Assembly: GCF_003628555.1 (NCBI RefSeq)
Contig: NZ_CP021731.1
Span: 3,658,001-3,722,000, forward strand
Source of the DNA: Azoarcus sp. DN11
Lineage (GTDB): Bacteria > Pseudomonadota > Gammaproteobacteria > Burkholderiales > Rhodocyclaceae
Reading direction: 5' to 3'
Length of the DNA: 64,000 nt
The notes under the pieces: generated by a model
Told to the model about the DNA's origin: nothing
Seen by the model: the letters and a program-made list of their open reading frames with translations, nothing else
Database searches by the model: none
Program-made: the position numbers and the translations under genes
Part shown: piece by piece, positions 1-9,067 of the stretch
Layout of the letters: each line of letters begins with the position of its first letter
Position numbering within the stretch: position 1 is the first letter of the stretch

Positions 1-720
1 GTGCACCACCGAGAGCCGGTACGAATACACCGGACGCTCTGCCTGCTTCGGGACGAAGTAGTACATCATCCCGAGGAAGCCCGCGGTGAGGAAGAAACCC
101 ACCGCGTTGTGCCCGTACCACCACTGGACCATTGCGTCCTGAACGCCCGCGTAGGCCGAGTAGGACTTCGTCAGGGTCACCGGGAGTTCGGCGCTATTGA
201 CGATGTGGAGCAGCGCGACCGTGAGAATGAAGCCGCCGAAGAACCAGTTCGCGACATAGATATGACTGGTCTTGCGCTTCGCGATCGTGCCGAAGAACAC
301 GATGGCGTAGGACACCCACACGACGGCGATCAGGATGTCGATCGGCCACTCCAGCTCGGCGTACTCCTTGCCGGTGGTGAGGCCCATCGGCAGGGTGATC
401 ACCGCCAGGACGATCACCAGCTGCCAGCCCCAGAACGTGAAGCTTGCGAGCCGGGGCGCGAACAGCGGCGTGTGGCAGGTGCGCTGCACGCAGAAATACG
501 AGGTCGCGAACAGGGCACAGCCGCCAAAAGCGAAAATCACGGCGTTCGTGTGTAGCGGACGCAGCCTGCCGAAGTGCAGCCACTCGCCCAGATTCAGCTC
601 GGGCCAGACAAGCTGCGCCGCGATGATCACCCCCACCAGCATGCCCACCACTCCCCACACGACCGTCATGATGGAGAACTGGCGGACGACTTTGTAGTTA
701 TAAGTCGCCTGCGATTGCAT
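1..720 (-). CDS. ccoN: cbb3-type cytochrome c oxidase subunit I (5' part)
   Basis: This is the N-terminal 240 residues of the catalytic subunit of the high-affinity cbb3 haem-copper oxidase of the inner membrane; the rest lies left of the window. The ATG at 718-720 follows a good AAGGGGAA ribosome site. The protein starts [15 protein letters not shown] and shows several membrane segments. The conserved stretch [14 protein letters not shown] carries the histidine that ligates low-spin haem b in this family. Downstream [11 protein letters not shown] and the [16 protein letters not shown] helix are also typical. ccoOQP would be expected to the left. It is separated from ccoS/ccoI by a terminator, so it probably has its own promoter. 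Identification is firm; only the end is missing. Confidence 0.95.
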   Translation of the reverse strand, partial: MQSQATYNYKVVRQFSIMTVVWGVVGMLVGVIIAAQLVWPELNLGEWLHFGRLRPLHTNAVIFAFGGCALFATSYFCVQRTCHTPLFAPRLASFTFWGWQLVIVLAVITLPMGLTTGKEYAELEWPIDILIAVVWVSYAIVFFGTIAKRKTSHIYVANWFFGGFILTVALLHIVNSAELPVTLTKSYSAYAGVQDAMVQWWYGHNAVGFFLTAGFLGMMYYFVPKQAERPVYSYRLSVVH

Positions 721-809
721 GGAACTTCCCCTTGAGATGAAGAAAACTTCCGCACCGGTCCGGGAGAGCAGATGTAACGGCTCGCCACGGGCTTGTGACA
801 TCGGCCGAC

Positions 810-838
810 ATTCTATTGCACTGCAGAAATGGGTGAAA
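810..838 (-). promoter_or_regulatory. possible sigma70-type promoter of ccoN
   Basis: Read on the minus strand there is TTTCAC, a 17-bp spacer and TAGAAT about 95 bp before the ccoN start. I looked for an FNR/Anr box (TTGAT-N4-ATCAA), which often controls cbb3 operons, and did not find a convincing one. Low confidence. Confidence 0.3.
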
Positions 839-909
839 GTACCCAGTTACAAAAAAAACCTGTTGTCAGAGTGGTTTTAATTAATCCATCATAGCCCAAA
901 GTGCTAGGC

Positions 910-938
910 AAAAAAAAGGGTGCGCATCAAGCGCACCC
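910..938 (-). terminator. intrinsic terminator after ccoI-ccoS
   Basis: On the minus strand an 8-bp perfect stem (GGGTGCGC / GCGCACCC, loop of 5) is followed by eight T residues. It lies about 170 bp past the ccoS stop and before the ccoN promoter region, so it ends the ccoIS transcript. Confidence 0.85.
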
Positions 939-1105
939 CCAACCCCAACAGAGAGACAAATTACCCTTACCAGATTGGCGCGCACGAACAGCCCGCACCA
1001 ACCTCGAAAACCGTGGGTAAAGTATGCCCATGCTCGCTGTTCGGGGCTTTGACGTAAGTCAACACTCCGCGCACCTCGCGCGGAGGCCTTCCTGCGAGGC
1101 CGGAA

Positions 1106-1309
1106 TCACTCGTCCCTGGCGGGTGAAGCCGGACCATCGGCCTTTTCGGGACGGCGGGGTACGGGCGCGTCGCGATCGTCCATGAGCATCCGGTACGCCG
1201 GTCCCTCCATGTCGTCGTACTGGCCGGAGCGCACCGACCACCAGAAAATCACCCCGATCACGAACACCAGTACCACCGAAAGCGGCACGAGGATGTAGAG
1301 ACTTTCCAT
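1106..1309 (-). CDS. ccoS: cbb3-type oxidase assembly protein CcoS
   Basis: A 67-residue protein with one N-terminal membrane helix (LYILVPLSVVLVFVIGVIFWW), followed by the family-typical SGQYDDMEGPAYRMLMDD segment and a charged tail. CcoS is needed for loading cofactors into the cbb3 oxidase. The start lies 6 bp after the ccoI stop on the same strand, so the two are surely co-transcribed. Size and motif match the family. Confidence 0.93.
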   Translation of the reverse strand: MESLYILVPLSVVLVFVIGVIFWWSVRSGQYDDMEGPAYRMLMDDRDAPVPRRPEKADGPASPARDE

Positions 1310-1315
1310 AAGCGT

Positions 1316-3793
1316 TCAATCCATCCGACAACCGCGCTGCAGGCGCAGGGCATTCAGCACGACCAGCAACGAACTTCCCGCCATGCCTATTCCTGCCATC
1401 CAGGGGGTGACGAGGCCCGCCATGGCAAGCGGGATCGAGATGAAATTGTAGGCGAACGACCACCACAGGTTCTGCCGGATGATGCGCAATGTCCGGCGGG
1501 CCAGGTCGATTCCGCGACCGAGCCCGGCAAGATTCTCGCTGAGCAGCACGATATCGCCCTGATTGCGCGCGAGCTCGGTCCCGTCGCCCATCGCGACCGA
1601 AACGTGCGCCTGGGCCAGGACGGGCGCATCGTTCACGCCATCGCCGACCATCGCGACCACCGCAGTCGGGGCACGTTGCAGCGCCTCGATGAACGCCTGC
1701 TTCCCTTGCGGCGTCATCGCGCCGCGCGCCTCATCCATGCCCAGTTGTCGTGCGATCGAACTCGCAACGGCCTGTGCATCGCCGCTCAGCACGGTCGTCC
1801 GGATGCCTTCGCGCGCCAGCTTCGCCGTCAATTGAGCAGCCTCGGGCCGTGGCACGTCGGCAAGGCGGAAGAGTCCCAGCCAGCGCCCCTCGCCGCCGAG
1901 CGCGACAATCGAGCCGCCGCGCGCGGCCAGGTCCTGCAGTTGGGGCGGCAGATCGCGCTGCAGCTGCGCCGCGACGAAATCCGGGCGCCCCAGCCAATGG
2001 AGCGCGCCATCCAGGGTGCCGGTCACACCCTGCCCCGTTTCCGAGGCGAGATTTCCGACTCTCGGCAGATCCGCCTCGTCGATCGAGCGACGCAGGCCGC
2101 GGGCAATGGGGTGCTCGGAGGCCTGTTCCAGCGCACTTGCGATACGCCGAAGCTGTCGCTCGTCGAGATCGGCCAGAGGCAGGATTTCCTCCACCGTCAG
2201 CTGCCCGTGGGTGAGCGTGCCCGTCTTGTCGAAGACGAAATGGTTGGCGTTCGCGAGGGTCTCGATTCCGTGGCCGCGGGTCACCAGCACCCCCATGCGT
2301 GCGAGCGCGTCCGTGGCGACCGTGAGCGCGACCGGCGTCGCCAGTGAAAGCGCGCACGGGCACGCCACCACCAGCACCGACACGAACACCCACAGCGCCC
2401 GTGACGGGGCGATGAAGTACCACACGACGCCGGTGACGCACGCGAGGACCAGCAGGGCAACGATGAACACGACCGCAACCTGGTCGGATTGCCGGGCGAT
2501 GGCGGGCTTCTCGCTCGCCGCACGCTCCATCAGGCGCCGGATCGCGGCGAGCCGCGTCGAGTCGCCCGTCTGCTGCACACGGATCGCGAGCGGACCCGAC
2601 GTGTTGATGCTGCCGCCAGTCACCTCGCTGCCGACCGACTTGGGCACCGGCATGCTTTCCCCGGTCAGCAAGGATTCGTTCGCATCGCTTTGCCCGTCGA
2701 CCACCACGCCATCTGCCGGGATCACCTCGCCGGGACGCACGCGCAGGACGTCCCCCGGCACGAGTTGCGACACCGGCACGCGCTCGCCGGCGGGAGACGG
2801 CCAGGCGAGCCGCTCGGCGAAAGCCGGCAGCACCTTACCCAGTTCCTCCACGCCGCGCACCGCCTTCTGGCGGGCGAGCATCTCGAGGTAACGCCCGCCG
2901 AGCAGGAAGAAGACGAACATCGTCACCGAGTCGAAATACACCTCGCCGCCCGCGGTCAGCGTCGCCCACACGCTCGCGACGAATGCACTGCCGACACCCA
3001 GCGCGACCGGCACATCCATGCCGAGGCGGCGCAGCTTCACGTCCCGCAGGGCCCGGCGGAAGAACGGAGCGGCGGAATACAGGACGACCGGCAAGGTCAG
3101 TGCCAGGCTGGCCCAGCGCATCAGCAGTGCGATGTCGGGCGTCAGGTCGCCCTCCCCGGCAATATAGGCGGGAAAGGCATACATCATCACCTGCATCGTG
3201 CCGAAGCCGGCGACGAAGAGCCGCCACAGCATCGAGCGGCGTTCGCGCTGCGCAATCTGCTCCGAACGCTCGGCGTCGTAGGGGTAGGCGCGGTAGCCGA
3301 TGGCCTGGATGGCGGCGAGAATGTCCGACAGTCTGGTGTGGCGCTCGTCCCAGCGCACCCGAGCGCGTCGCGTCGCATAGTTGATCTGGACCAGCGACAC
3401 GCCCGGCTGGCGCGAGACATGCTGCTCGTTCAGCCAGACGCAGGCCGCACAGGTGATGCCTTCAAGAATCAGCGACGCCTCGCGCTCGTGTTCGCCAACG
3501 GGCGCAACGAAGCTCTTCTGGAAGTCGGGATGGTCGAAGAGGCCCAGTTCCTGCAGCTCGGCGGGCAGGGCTTCCTTCTGCGGTTCCGGCATCGCATCGC
3601 GATGGCGGTAGTAATCGGTCAGGCCGTTATCGACGATGGAACGTGCGACAGCCTCGCAGCCGACGCAGCACATCCTGCGCTCAACGCCGTCGACGGGCAC
3701 GTAATGACTGGACTGGGGCGGAACCGGCAACCCGCAGTGGTAACACTCCTCGGCGGGAACTGAAGCGGGTGCGACGTTTTCGGACGAAGTCAT
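1316..3793 (-). CDS. ccoI: cbb3 oxidase-associated copper-exporting P1B-type ATPase CcoI/FixI
   Basis: An inner-membrane heavy-metal P-type ATPase that supplies copper for cbb3 oxidase assembly. With the start at 3793 the protein has 825 residues. Visible elements in order: a Cys-rich N-terminus (CYHCG, CCVGC), an HMA domain with CAAC near residue 115, the TGES actuator loop near 377, the CPC membrane metal site near 478, the DKTGT phosphorylation site near 522 and GDGVNDAP near 717. Membrane pairs flank these domains. An in-frame ATG at 3862 would add 23 residues (MLRCSGCAKRF...). Neither start has an ideal ribosome site, so the start is uncertain. It overlaps no neighbour and leads directly into ccoS. 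Confidence 0.93.
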   Translation of the reverse strand: MTSSENVAPASVPAEECYHCGLPVPPQSSHYVPVDGVERRMCCVGCEAVARSIVDNGLTDYYRHRDAMPEPQKEALPAELQELGLFDHPDFQKSFVAPVGEHEREASLILEGITCAACVWLNEQHVSRQPGVSLVQINYATRRARVRWDERHTRLSDILAAIQAIGYRAYPYDAERSEQIAQRERRSMLWRLFVAGFGTMQVMMYAFPAYIAGEGDLTPDIALLMRWASLALTLPVVLYSAAPFFRRALRDVKLRRLGMDVPVALGVGSAFVASVWATLTAGGEVYFDSVTMFVFFLLGGRYLEMLARQKAVRGVEELGKVLPAFAERLAWPSPAGERVPVSQLVPGDVLRVRPGEVIPADGVVVDGQSDANESLLTGESMPVPKSVGSEVTGGSINTSGPLAIRVQQTGDSTRLAAIRRLMERAASEKPAIARQSDQVAVVFIVALLVLACVTGVVWYFIAPSRALWVFVSVLVVACPCALSLATPVALTVATDALARMGVLVTRGHGIETLANANHFVFDKTGTLTHGQLTVEEILPLADLDERQLRRIASALEQASEHPIARGLRRSIDEADLPRVGNLASETGQGVTGTLDGALHWLGRPDFVAAQLQRDLPPQLQDLAARGGSIVALGGEGRWLGLFRLADVPRPEAAQLTAKLAREGIRTTVLSGDAQAVASSIARQLGMDEARGAMTPQGKQAFIEALQRAPTAVVAMVGDGVNDAPVLAQAHVSVAMGDGTELARNQGDIVLLSENLAGLGRGIDLARRTLRIIRQNLWWSFAYNFISIPLAMAGLVTPWMAGIGMAGSSLLVVLNALRLQRGCRMD

Positions 3794-3939
3794 CGGGAGG
3801 GGCGGAAGGGAGCCGTGGGGGCCGTGAGGAAATCGTTTCGCACAGCCGCTGCAGCGCAACATGAATCACGCGGAACCCCCTTTTAGCACACTTGGCCGAC
3901 CCCCTCCAATGCCCGCACCGCGTGCGCCGCGGAAAGCAG

Positions 3940-3972
3940 AAGGGGGCAGGCCGCGATCGGCACCGCCCCCTT
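3940..3972 (-). terminator. GC-rich hairpin, possible terminator of the 4005-4772 gene
   Basis: An 8-bp inverted repeat (AAGGGGGC / GCCCCCTT, loop of 17) lies 32 bp past the stop of the dehydrogenase gene. No T-run follows on the minus strand, so an intrinsic terminator is only possible, not shown. Confidence 0.35.
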
Positions 3973-4004
3973 CGGCGCGAGTCGGACCACCCGGTCGCGG
4001 CAGC

Positions 4005-4772
4005 TTATTTCGCAGTCATGCGGATGGCGCCATCCAGGCGGATCGTCTCGCCGTTCAGGTACGCATTTTCAACGATGTGGCGGACGAGCGCGGCGTACTC
4101 GGCCGGGCGTCCCATGCGCGACGGGAACGGCACCGTCTTTCCGAGCGAGTCCTGCACTTCCTGCGGCATGTCCATCAGCATCGGCGTCTCCATGATCCCG
4201 GGCGCGATGGTCATCACGCGAATGCCGAAACGCGCGAGCTCGCGGGCGACCGGCAAGGTGAGTCCGACCACGCCGGCCTTCGAGGCCGCGTAGGCAGCCT
4301 GGCCGATCTGCCCGTCGTAGGCGGCGACCGAGGCGGTACTGACGATCACGCCGCGCTCACCCTCTGCGCTCGGCGCAGCCTTGCTCATCACATCGGCGGC
4401 CAGACGCATCATGTTGAAGCTGCCGATGAGGTTCACATTGATCGTGCGCGCAAACGACTCGAGGCGATGCGGCGCTTCGCGACCCACCACCTTCTCCGCG
4501 GGCGCGATGCCGGCGCAGTTCACGAGCCCCTGCAGACCGCCGAAACCCGACACCGCGCGACCGATCGCGGCCCTGGCGCTGTCTTCGCTCGTCACATCGG
4601 TCCGGACGAACGCCGCGCTCGCACCGAGTTCCTGCGCCAGCGCTTCACCCGCCTCGCCGTTCACGTCCGCGAGCACCACCTTGCCCCCCGCCGCCACGAG
4701 CATGCGGGCCGTCGCCGCCCCAAGACCGGAGCCGCCGCCGGTCACCACGAATACGCTGTTCTCGATCTTCAT
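4005..4772 (-). CDS. type II 3-hydroxyacyl-CoA dehydrogenase (SDR, HSD10-like)
   Basis: A 255-residue cytosolic short-chain dehydrogenase with the NAD motif TGGGSGLG near residue 11, NCAG in the middle and the catalytic YAASK. The overall sequence ([20 protein letters not shown]..., [22 protein letters not shown] at the end) is that of the HSD17B10 / type II 3-hydroxyacyl-CoA dehydrogenase group, which oxidises 3-hydroxyacyl-CoA in fatty-acid or isoleucine breakdown. The ATG at 4772 has a strong GGAAAGGAG ribosome site. The gene stands alone, with a perfect palindrome 58 bp upstream that suggests its own acyl-CoA-responsive control. It lies in the core part, about 11 kb before the catabolic locus. 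Confidence 0.85.
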   Translation of the reverse strand: MKIENSVFVVTGGGSGLGAATARMLVAAGGKVVLADVNGEAGEALAQELGASAAFVRTDVTSEDSARAAIGRAVSGFGGLQGLVNCAGIAPAEKVVGREAPHRLESFARTINVNLIGSFNMMRLAADVMSKAAPSAEGERGVIVSTASVAAYDGQIGQAAYAASKAGVVGLTLPVARELARFGIRVMTIAPGIMETPMLMDMPQEVQDSLGKTVPFPSRMGRPAEYAALVRHIVENAYLNGETIRLDGAIRMTAK

Positions 4773-4830
4773 GCCGAACTCCTTTCCGTCGCCGTCCACA
4801 CGCGGCGACACGAAGGCGCAAAATAATTGC

Positions 4831-4850
4831 AGTTGACGTCAACGTCAACT
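4831..4850 (-). promoter_or_regulatory. perfect palindromic operator upstream of the dehydrogenase gene
   Basis: AGTTGACGT-CA-ACGTCAACT is a perfect 9-bp inverted repeat with a 2-bp centre, 59-78 bp before the 4772 start. The ACGT-N2-ACGT core resembles, from memory, operators of MerR-type LiuR regulators of branched-chain acyl-CoA genes. The regulator is not in the window. Confidence 0.6.
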
Positions 4851-4866
4851 GTCGAAGGCCACTGCA

Positions 4867-5493
4867 CTACCGCGCGCCATCGAGAAACCTGTACAGCGAA
4901 ACCAGGATTCCCGCCGTCGCCCCCCAGATGAAGTAGTCCCCATAGGGCATCGCATAGTACTCGCGCATCCTGCCCTGGTATTCCATGCGGTGCTTCTCGT
5001 GCCTGGCCGGATCGAGGAAATGCGACAGCGGCACCTCGAAGGCCTCGGCGACCTCGAAGCTGTCCAGCGTCAGGTCGAACGGCGGATGAACCAGCCCGAC
5101 GACCGGCGTGATGCGGAAACCCGTGCCGGTCCGGTACTCGGGCAGTTCACCCAGCAACTCGACGTGGTCCGGATCGAGGCCGATCTCCTCTTCCGTTTCG
5201 CGCAGCGCCGTCATCACCGGCGACACATCGGTCGCCTCCACCCCCCCGCCCGGGAAACTGATCTGCCCGGGATGATGGTGGAGGTGGTCGGTGCGTCGCG
5301 TCAGCAGCACGGTCAGCGCCTGCTCGCGCGCGACCACCGGCACCAGCACCGCCGCCGGCCGCAGACCGCTCCCGGACGGACTGCCGTCGTCGTGCACGGC
5401 TTCGGTCGCATGCGCACCCGTAAAGCGCCGCCGCAACCACTCGGAATCCCGCATCCCTCCCGACCTGGAACCTCCCGTCTCCGTCACGCCCAC
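4867..5493 (-). CDS. Nudix hydrolase, probable CoA pyrophosphatase
   Basis: A 208-residue cytosolic Nudix protein. The Nudix box is present as GGGVEATD...ALRETEEEIGL, preceded by HPGQISFPGG, the UPF0035 signature of the CoA-specific (NudL/PCD1-like) group, which cleaves CoA and acyl-CoA to phosphopantetheine and ADP. The first possible start is a GTG at 5493; a GTG at 5487 has better spacing to AGAGG, and an ATG lies at 5454. It starts 4 bp after the stop of the protease gene upstream, so the two are likely co-transcribed. Confidence 0.88.
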   Translation of the reverse strand: MGVTETGGSRSGGMRDSEWLRRRFTGAHATEAVHDDGSPSGSGLRPAAVLVPVVAREQALTVLLTRRTDHLHHHPGQISFPGGGVEATDVSPVMTALRETEEEIGLDPDHVELLGELPEYRTGTGFRITPVVGLVHPPFDLTLDSFEVAEAFEVPLSHFLDPARHEKHRMEYQGRMREYYAMPYGDYFIWGATAGILVSLYRFLDGAR

Positions 5494-5496
5494 CTC

Positions 5497-6156
5497 TCAG
5501 AATCGTTTGCGCAGCGTCAGGCGATCCCCTTCCCGCTGCATGTCCATGCGGCTGAGAAAGCTCATCCCGAGCAGCACGAAGGGGAGATCGTTTTCATGGA
5601 CCAGCCCGTCGACGCCGTTCAAGGTGACATCCCCGACGCGCACCGTATCCAGCCGCACCTTCCAGACCCGCGCCGGGCCGCTGGCGGTCTGGCTGATGCC
5701 GCCGACGCCCTTGTGGAAATCGATTCCCGCGCGGCGAGCGTCCGATGCGCCCATCGACACCATGCTCGCACCGGTATCGACGAGAAAGCGGACCGACGCT
5801 CCGTTGATGCTGCCGCTGGAAAAATGATGCCCGCGCGCATCCGCGATGAGACTCACCGCCGCGGCACCGGTACCATCGCCGGCGGCGCTGCGGACCGGCC
5901 CCGCGCCGAGGATCACCTTCTGCCGCTTGCCATTGAGTTCGACGGTCGCGGCCCCGTCGGACACGTCGACGAGACGCAGGCCGTCGCGCGTCTGCTGCCC
6001 GACCGCAAGCGTGCGCGGCGCACCGCCATCGACCACCAGGACAGCCTTGCTGCCGAACACTCCAACCAGTTCGATTTCCGCCCCCTGGACGGCATTCGCC
6101 TCAGCCCCCACGAGCACGAGCAGCAGCATTCCGAAAAACCTTGCGCTCCCAACCAT
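5497..6156 (-). CDS. retropepsin-like aspartic protease, secreted or membrane-anchored
   Basis: A 219-residue protein with an N-terminal hydrophobic signal/anchor (FFGMLLLVLVGAEANA), a first domain of about 65 residues, and a C-terminal clan AA domain. The catalytic motif FLVDTGAS lies near residue 124 and the second family motif LLGMSFLSRM near residue 195. It matches the TIGR02281-type proteobacterial proteins, whose substrates are mostly unknown. The ATG at 6156 has an AGGTGA ribosome site. The gene follows the sensor kinase by 106 bp on the same strand and precedes the Nudix gene. Confidence 0.85.
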   Translation of the reverse strand: MVGSARFFGMLLLVLVGAEANAVQGAEIELVGVFGSKAVLVVDGGAPRTLAVGQQTRDGLRLVDVSDGAATVELNGKRQKVILGAGPVRSAAGDGTGAAAVSLIADARGHHFSSGSINGASVRFLVDTGASMVSMGASDARRAGIDFHKGVGGISQTASGPARVWKVRLDTVRVGDVTLNGVDGLVHENDLPFVLLGMSFLSRMDMQREGDRLTLRKRF

Positions 6157-6262
6157 GATTCACCTTTTGAATCGAAGCACATCGCAAGACTCGTGGCGAA
6201 CGCCACTCGAGTCGATCAGCGTACCTTGGCGCCTCCCCGCTGTGCAAATCGCGACATGGTCT

Positions 6263-7291
6263 TCATGAACGGTGCAACGGCGCGGACACCCGTAGCGGAA
6301 CGGAAACCCTGACCACGAACATGTCGTCCTTCGTCGCAATACGCAAATTACCCTCGGCATCGAAATGCAAACCGAGACGCTCCTCGATGTTTGCCAGCGC
6401 GATCCGGTTGCCGGATGGGACCACGCACGTGCCGCCAAGCACCGAATTGACCACTTCGATTTCCAGCATGCGCGAACTCACCCGGATCGACACGAACACG
6501 TCTCCACCCTGCGCGAAAGGCTCGACGCCGTAGCGCACCGCGTTCTCGAGCAACGGTTGCAACACGAGGATCGGCACATCTGCGGACATCGGCGCCCCCT
6601 CGAGGTTCCAATGCATGCGCAGGCGCTCGCCAAGGCGCAACTGCTCGATCTGCAGATAGGCCTCGGCGAGACGAATCTCGTCGCCGAGCGGCACCAGTGA
6701 TCGGCTATCGGCCAGCAGCGCGCGAAACAGGTCGGCCATGTCGAGCAGGACCTGCTCCGCAAGACGCGGATCCTGCCGCACGAGGGACACCGCGGTGTTG
6801 AGGCTGTTGAACAGGAAATGCGGACGTATGCGCGACTGCAGGGCCATCAGGCGCGCCGTCGCCAGCGCCGGCGAGAGCACGCGCTGCCGCCAGTTGAAGT
6901 AGCCCAATATCAGCGCGGCAAGCAGGGCGCCAATCGTGACGGACTTGAGCGGCCCGACACCGGGCGTGATACCCGTCCACGAATTGAATGCGAGTTCAAG
7001 ACCGCCGGCAGCCAGCGCGACAACTGCCACGATGGCCCACACTCCCTGCCGATACGGCAGTCTCCCCACCCACGGCGAGACGACGAACAGGAGCAGCACC
7101 ACCGCGAGCAGCGAGGCTTCATACGGCAGCGCACCTGCGCCGACTCGAGTCACCGCATCCAGAAGATCCGGGGCGTGGGCCGCCAGCGAGAGAACGTTGA
7201 CGGCCTCGGCGATCACCAGCGTGCGCAGCAGTACCCCGAGATTGCGGAAATCGGGAAGCGTGACGATCCTGTGTGACGGAGTGACGTCCAA
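6263..7291 (-). CDS. LytS/AlgZ(FimS)-like sensor histidine kinase
   Basis: A 342-residue inner-membrane kinase of the His_kinase family. The N-terminal 135 residues hold about four hydrophobic helices. They are followed by the dimerisation/phosphorylation motif LQSRIRPHFLFNSLN (His near residue 158) and the ATP-binding N-box LQPLLENAVRYGV. The start is a TTG at 7291 with TTTGAGG upstream; no better ATG is near. It is divergent from the minor-pilin operon. That matters because the AlgZ/FimS-AlgR pair in Pseudomonas controls the equivalent pilin genes. No LytTR-type response regulator gene is visible nearby. Confidence 0.82.
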   Translation of the reverse strand: MDVTPSHRIVTLPDFRNLGVLLRTLVIAEAVNVLSLAAHAPDLLDAVTRVGAGALPYEASLLAVVLLLFVVSPWVGRLPYRQGVWAIVAVVALAAGGLELAFNSWTGITPGVGPLKSVTIGALLAALILGYFNWRQRVLSPALATARLMALQSRIRPHFLFNSLNTAVSLVRQDPRLAEQVLLDMADLFRALLADSRSLVPLGDEIRLAEAYLQIEQLRLGERLRMHWNLEGAPMSADVPILVLQPLLENAVRYGVEPFAQGGDVFVSIRVSSRMLEIEVVNSVLGGTCVVPSGNRIALANIEERLGLHFDAEGNLRIATKDDMFVVRVSVPLRVSAPLHRS

Positions 7292-7533
7292 GGGCGCAAA
7301 ACCTCAAAGTTGCGAATCGAATCAAGAACGCGACATCAGCGGCTGCGGACGCCACCATCGAACATCCGCGCGGGCTGCCGACCTGCCTGAATGGCCCTGT
7401 TCTGCCATTCGTGCGCGGAAATCAGACGCTCATCGGACATTCCTTCAAGTCCAGGCGGAACTTCACTACTCTCTAGCCAGAATACCGTTCCGACCATACC
7501 ATCCACGTACCCATCTTTGATACGGATTCGATC

Positions 7534-7974
7534 GTGAACACAAGACATCCGGCACCGCAGCCCGCGAGCAAAGGTTTCACCCTGATCGAGGTCATGATCG
7601 TGGTCGCGATCATCGGGATCCTCGCCGCCGTGGCCTACCCTTCGTACCAATCCTACCTCGTGCGGGCGAATCGCAGTGTCGCCACTGCGCACCTGCTCGA
7701 TATCGCGACCCGGCAGCAGCAATATCGGCTGGACGCGCGCACGTTCGGATCACTGACCGACATCGGCATGGGGACCCCGCCTTCCGACGTCAGCAAGTAC
7801 TACGACGTGAGCATCGCCGGCGTCCCCAGTGCAACGGCATTCACGGTACAGGCCGCCCCGAAGGGATCCCAGCTGACGGGGGACACGAAGTGCGGCATTC
7901 TCAGCATCGACCAGGCCGGCACGAAGACCGTTTCCGGTTCGGGAAGCGCCGCCGACTGCTGGGGCGGACGTTGA
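7534..7974 (+). CDS. pilE: type IV pilin-like protein PilE
   Basis: A 146-residue minor pilin and the first gene of the pilin operon. It has a 14-residue leader ending in Gly and the class III signal [23 protein letters not shown], with Glu at +5, so it is cleaved by prepilin peptidase. Two C-terminal cysteines could form the D-loop disulfide. The start is GTG at 7534 with no clear ribosome site. The 240 bp upstream, shared with the divergent sensor kinase, must hold the operon promoter, but no box pair stands out. The stop is 2 bp before fimT. Confidence 0.9.
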   Translation: MNTRHPAPQPASKGFTLIEVMIVVAIIGILAAVAYPSYQSYLVRANRSVATAHLLDIATRQQQYRLDARTFGSLTDIGMGTPPSDVSKYYDVSIAGVPSATAFTVQAAPKGSQLTGDTKCGILSIDQAGTKTVSGSGSAADCWGGR

Positions 7975-7976
7975 TC

Positions 7977-8471
7977 ATGAAAGCGACACGCGCGCCCCGT
8001 TGCCCGAGCGGACGTCACGGCTCACACGGATTCACGCTGGTCGAGCTGATGGTTACGGTCGCAATCCTGGCGATCCTCGCCACCATCGGCTACCCGTCGT
8101 TCCAGGAGCTGCTCGCGTCGCAGCGGGTACGCGCAGCGGAAGCGGCGCTGTACGACTCCCTGCTGATTGCTCGCAGCGAGGCGCTGAAAAACCGTGCCAG
8201 CACGACTTTCGTCACGACCGGCCTGGCCAGCGGGTGGTCGGTACAGGTCGGAGGTCAGGTCGTCCACTCCCAGTCGGCCCTTGCGGGCGTGAGCTTCACC
8301 CCTTCGACGCCCAATATCGCGTATGACGCGACCGGTCGCCTGGGGGTCGGAACCGACCCGCTCCCGATCACGGTCACGGTGACCGGCAGCGGATCGACGT
8401 CCAAGCTCTGCATCGAAATTCGCGACCAGACCGGCAGCGTGAAACGCAAGAAGGACGGAGCATGCCCATGA
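7977..8471 (+). CDS. fimT: minor pilin FimT/FimU (GspH family)
   Basis: A 164-residue prepilin with the leader ending HGSHG and mature end FTLVELMVTVAILAILATIGYP. The GspH-type body (LLIARSEALKNR..., ending in LCIEIRDQTG and a C-terminal Cys) fits FimT/FimU, which initiate pilus assembly with PilV, W and X and can bind DNA in some species. The ATG at 7977 sits 2 bp after the pilE stop; an upstream in-frame ATG at 7890 lies inside pilE and is unlikely. Confidence 0.9.
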   Translation: MKATRAPRCPSGRHGSHGFTLVELMVTVAILAILATIGYPSFQELLASQRVRAAEAALYDSLLIARSEALKNRASTTFVTTGLASGWSVQVGGQVVHSQSALAGVSFTPSTPNIAYDATGRLGVGTDPLPITVTVTGSGSTSKLCIEIRDQTGSVKRKKDGACP

Positions 8472-9061
8472 CGATCATCGGGACAAATCCCGTCGCACGG
8501 CGGGAACAGGACGGTTTCAGCCTCCTCGAGGTGCTCGTTTCGATCGTGATCCTCGCCATCGGCCTGCTTGGACTCGCCGGCCTGCAGACGAAGGCGAACG
8601 GGGTCGAAATGGAGGCCTATCAGCGCTCGGTGGCGCTGATGCTGGTCGAGGACATGGCCAACCGCGTCGCCGCGGGCCGCAATTACGTCGCCGACTTCCA
8701 GGCCGTGAGCCTCGCCGCCTACGGCGTGGGTGATACGCAGGCCGCGACTTGTCCGACCACCGGTGACGCCGCCGCGCAACTGTGCGAGTGGAGCAACGCA
8801 ATGAAGGGTGCCGCCGAAAAGAAGGGCACCGCCAGCATCGGCGCCCCCATCGGCATGCGGGGCTGCCTGATTTCCGTCGCACCGACCGACGCCGCCCTCG
8901 GAGAATTCTTCGTCGTCGGCGTGTGGCAGGGCACCGTGCCTACGGCATCGCCCCCGAACAATACACCCGGCGCGCAGTGCGCCGCCGGTGTCGATTTCGG
9001 CGCGGGCCTGCGCCGGGCAGTCGTGACCCGCGTTCTCATCCCCAAACAAGCTGCCGGGTAA
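8462..9061 (+). CDS. pilV: type IV pilus modification/minor pilin PilV
   Basis: A 199-residue minor pilin with the processing site EQDG|FSLLEVLVSIVILAIGLLGLAGLQ, typical of PilV. The start at 8462 overlaps the end of fimT; an alternative ATG at 8468 overlaps the fimT stop as ATGA. A GGAC-rich ribosome site precedes both. It probably forms the initiation complex at the pilus tip with FimT, PilW, PilX and PilY1. Confidence 0.9.
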   Translation: MPMTIIGTNPVARREQDGFSLLEVLVSIVILAIGLLGLAGLQTKANGVEMEAYQRSVALMLVEDMANRVAAGRNYVADFQAVSLAAYGVGDTQAATCPTTGDAAAQLCEWSNAMKGAAEKKGTASIGAPIGMRGCLISVAPTDAALGEFFVVGVWQGTVPTASPPNNTPGAQCAAGVDFGAGLRRAVVTRVLIPKQAAG

Positions 9062-9067
9062 ACCAAC

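Noticed and set aside
721..909. FNR/Anr-type box upstream of ccoN
   Set aside because: cbb3 operons are often FNR-controlled, so I searched for TTGAT-N4-ATCAA in both strands of the gap. Only weak, asymmetric matches occur.
2489..3763. A 424-codon plus-strand frame opposite ccoI
   Set aside because: It is the antisense shadow of ccoI; the translation is rich in Arg, His and Gly and shows no motifs, while ccoI on the other strand has all P-type ATPase signatures.
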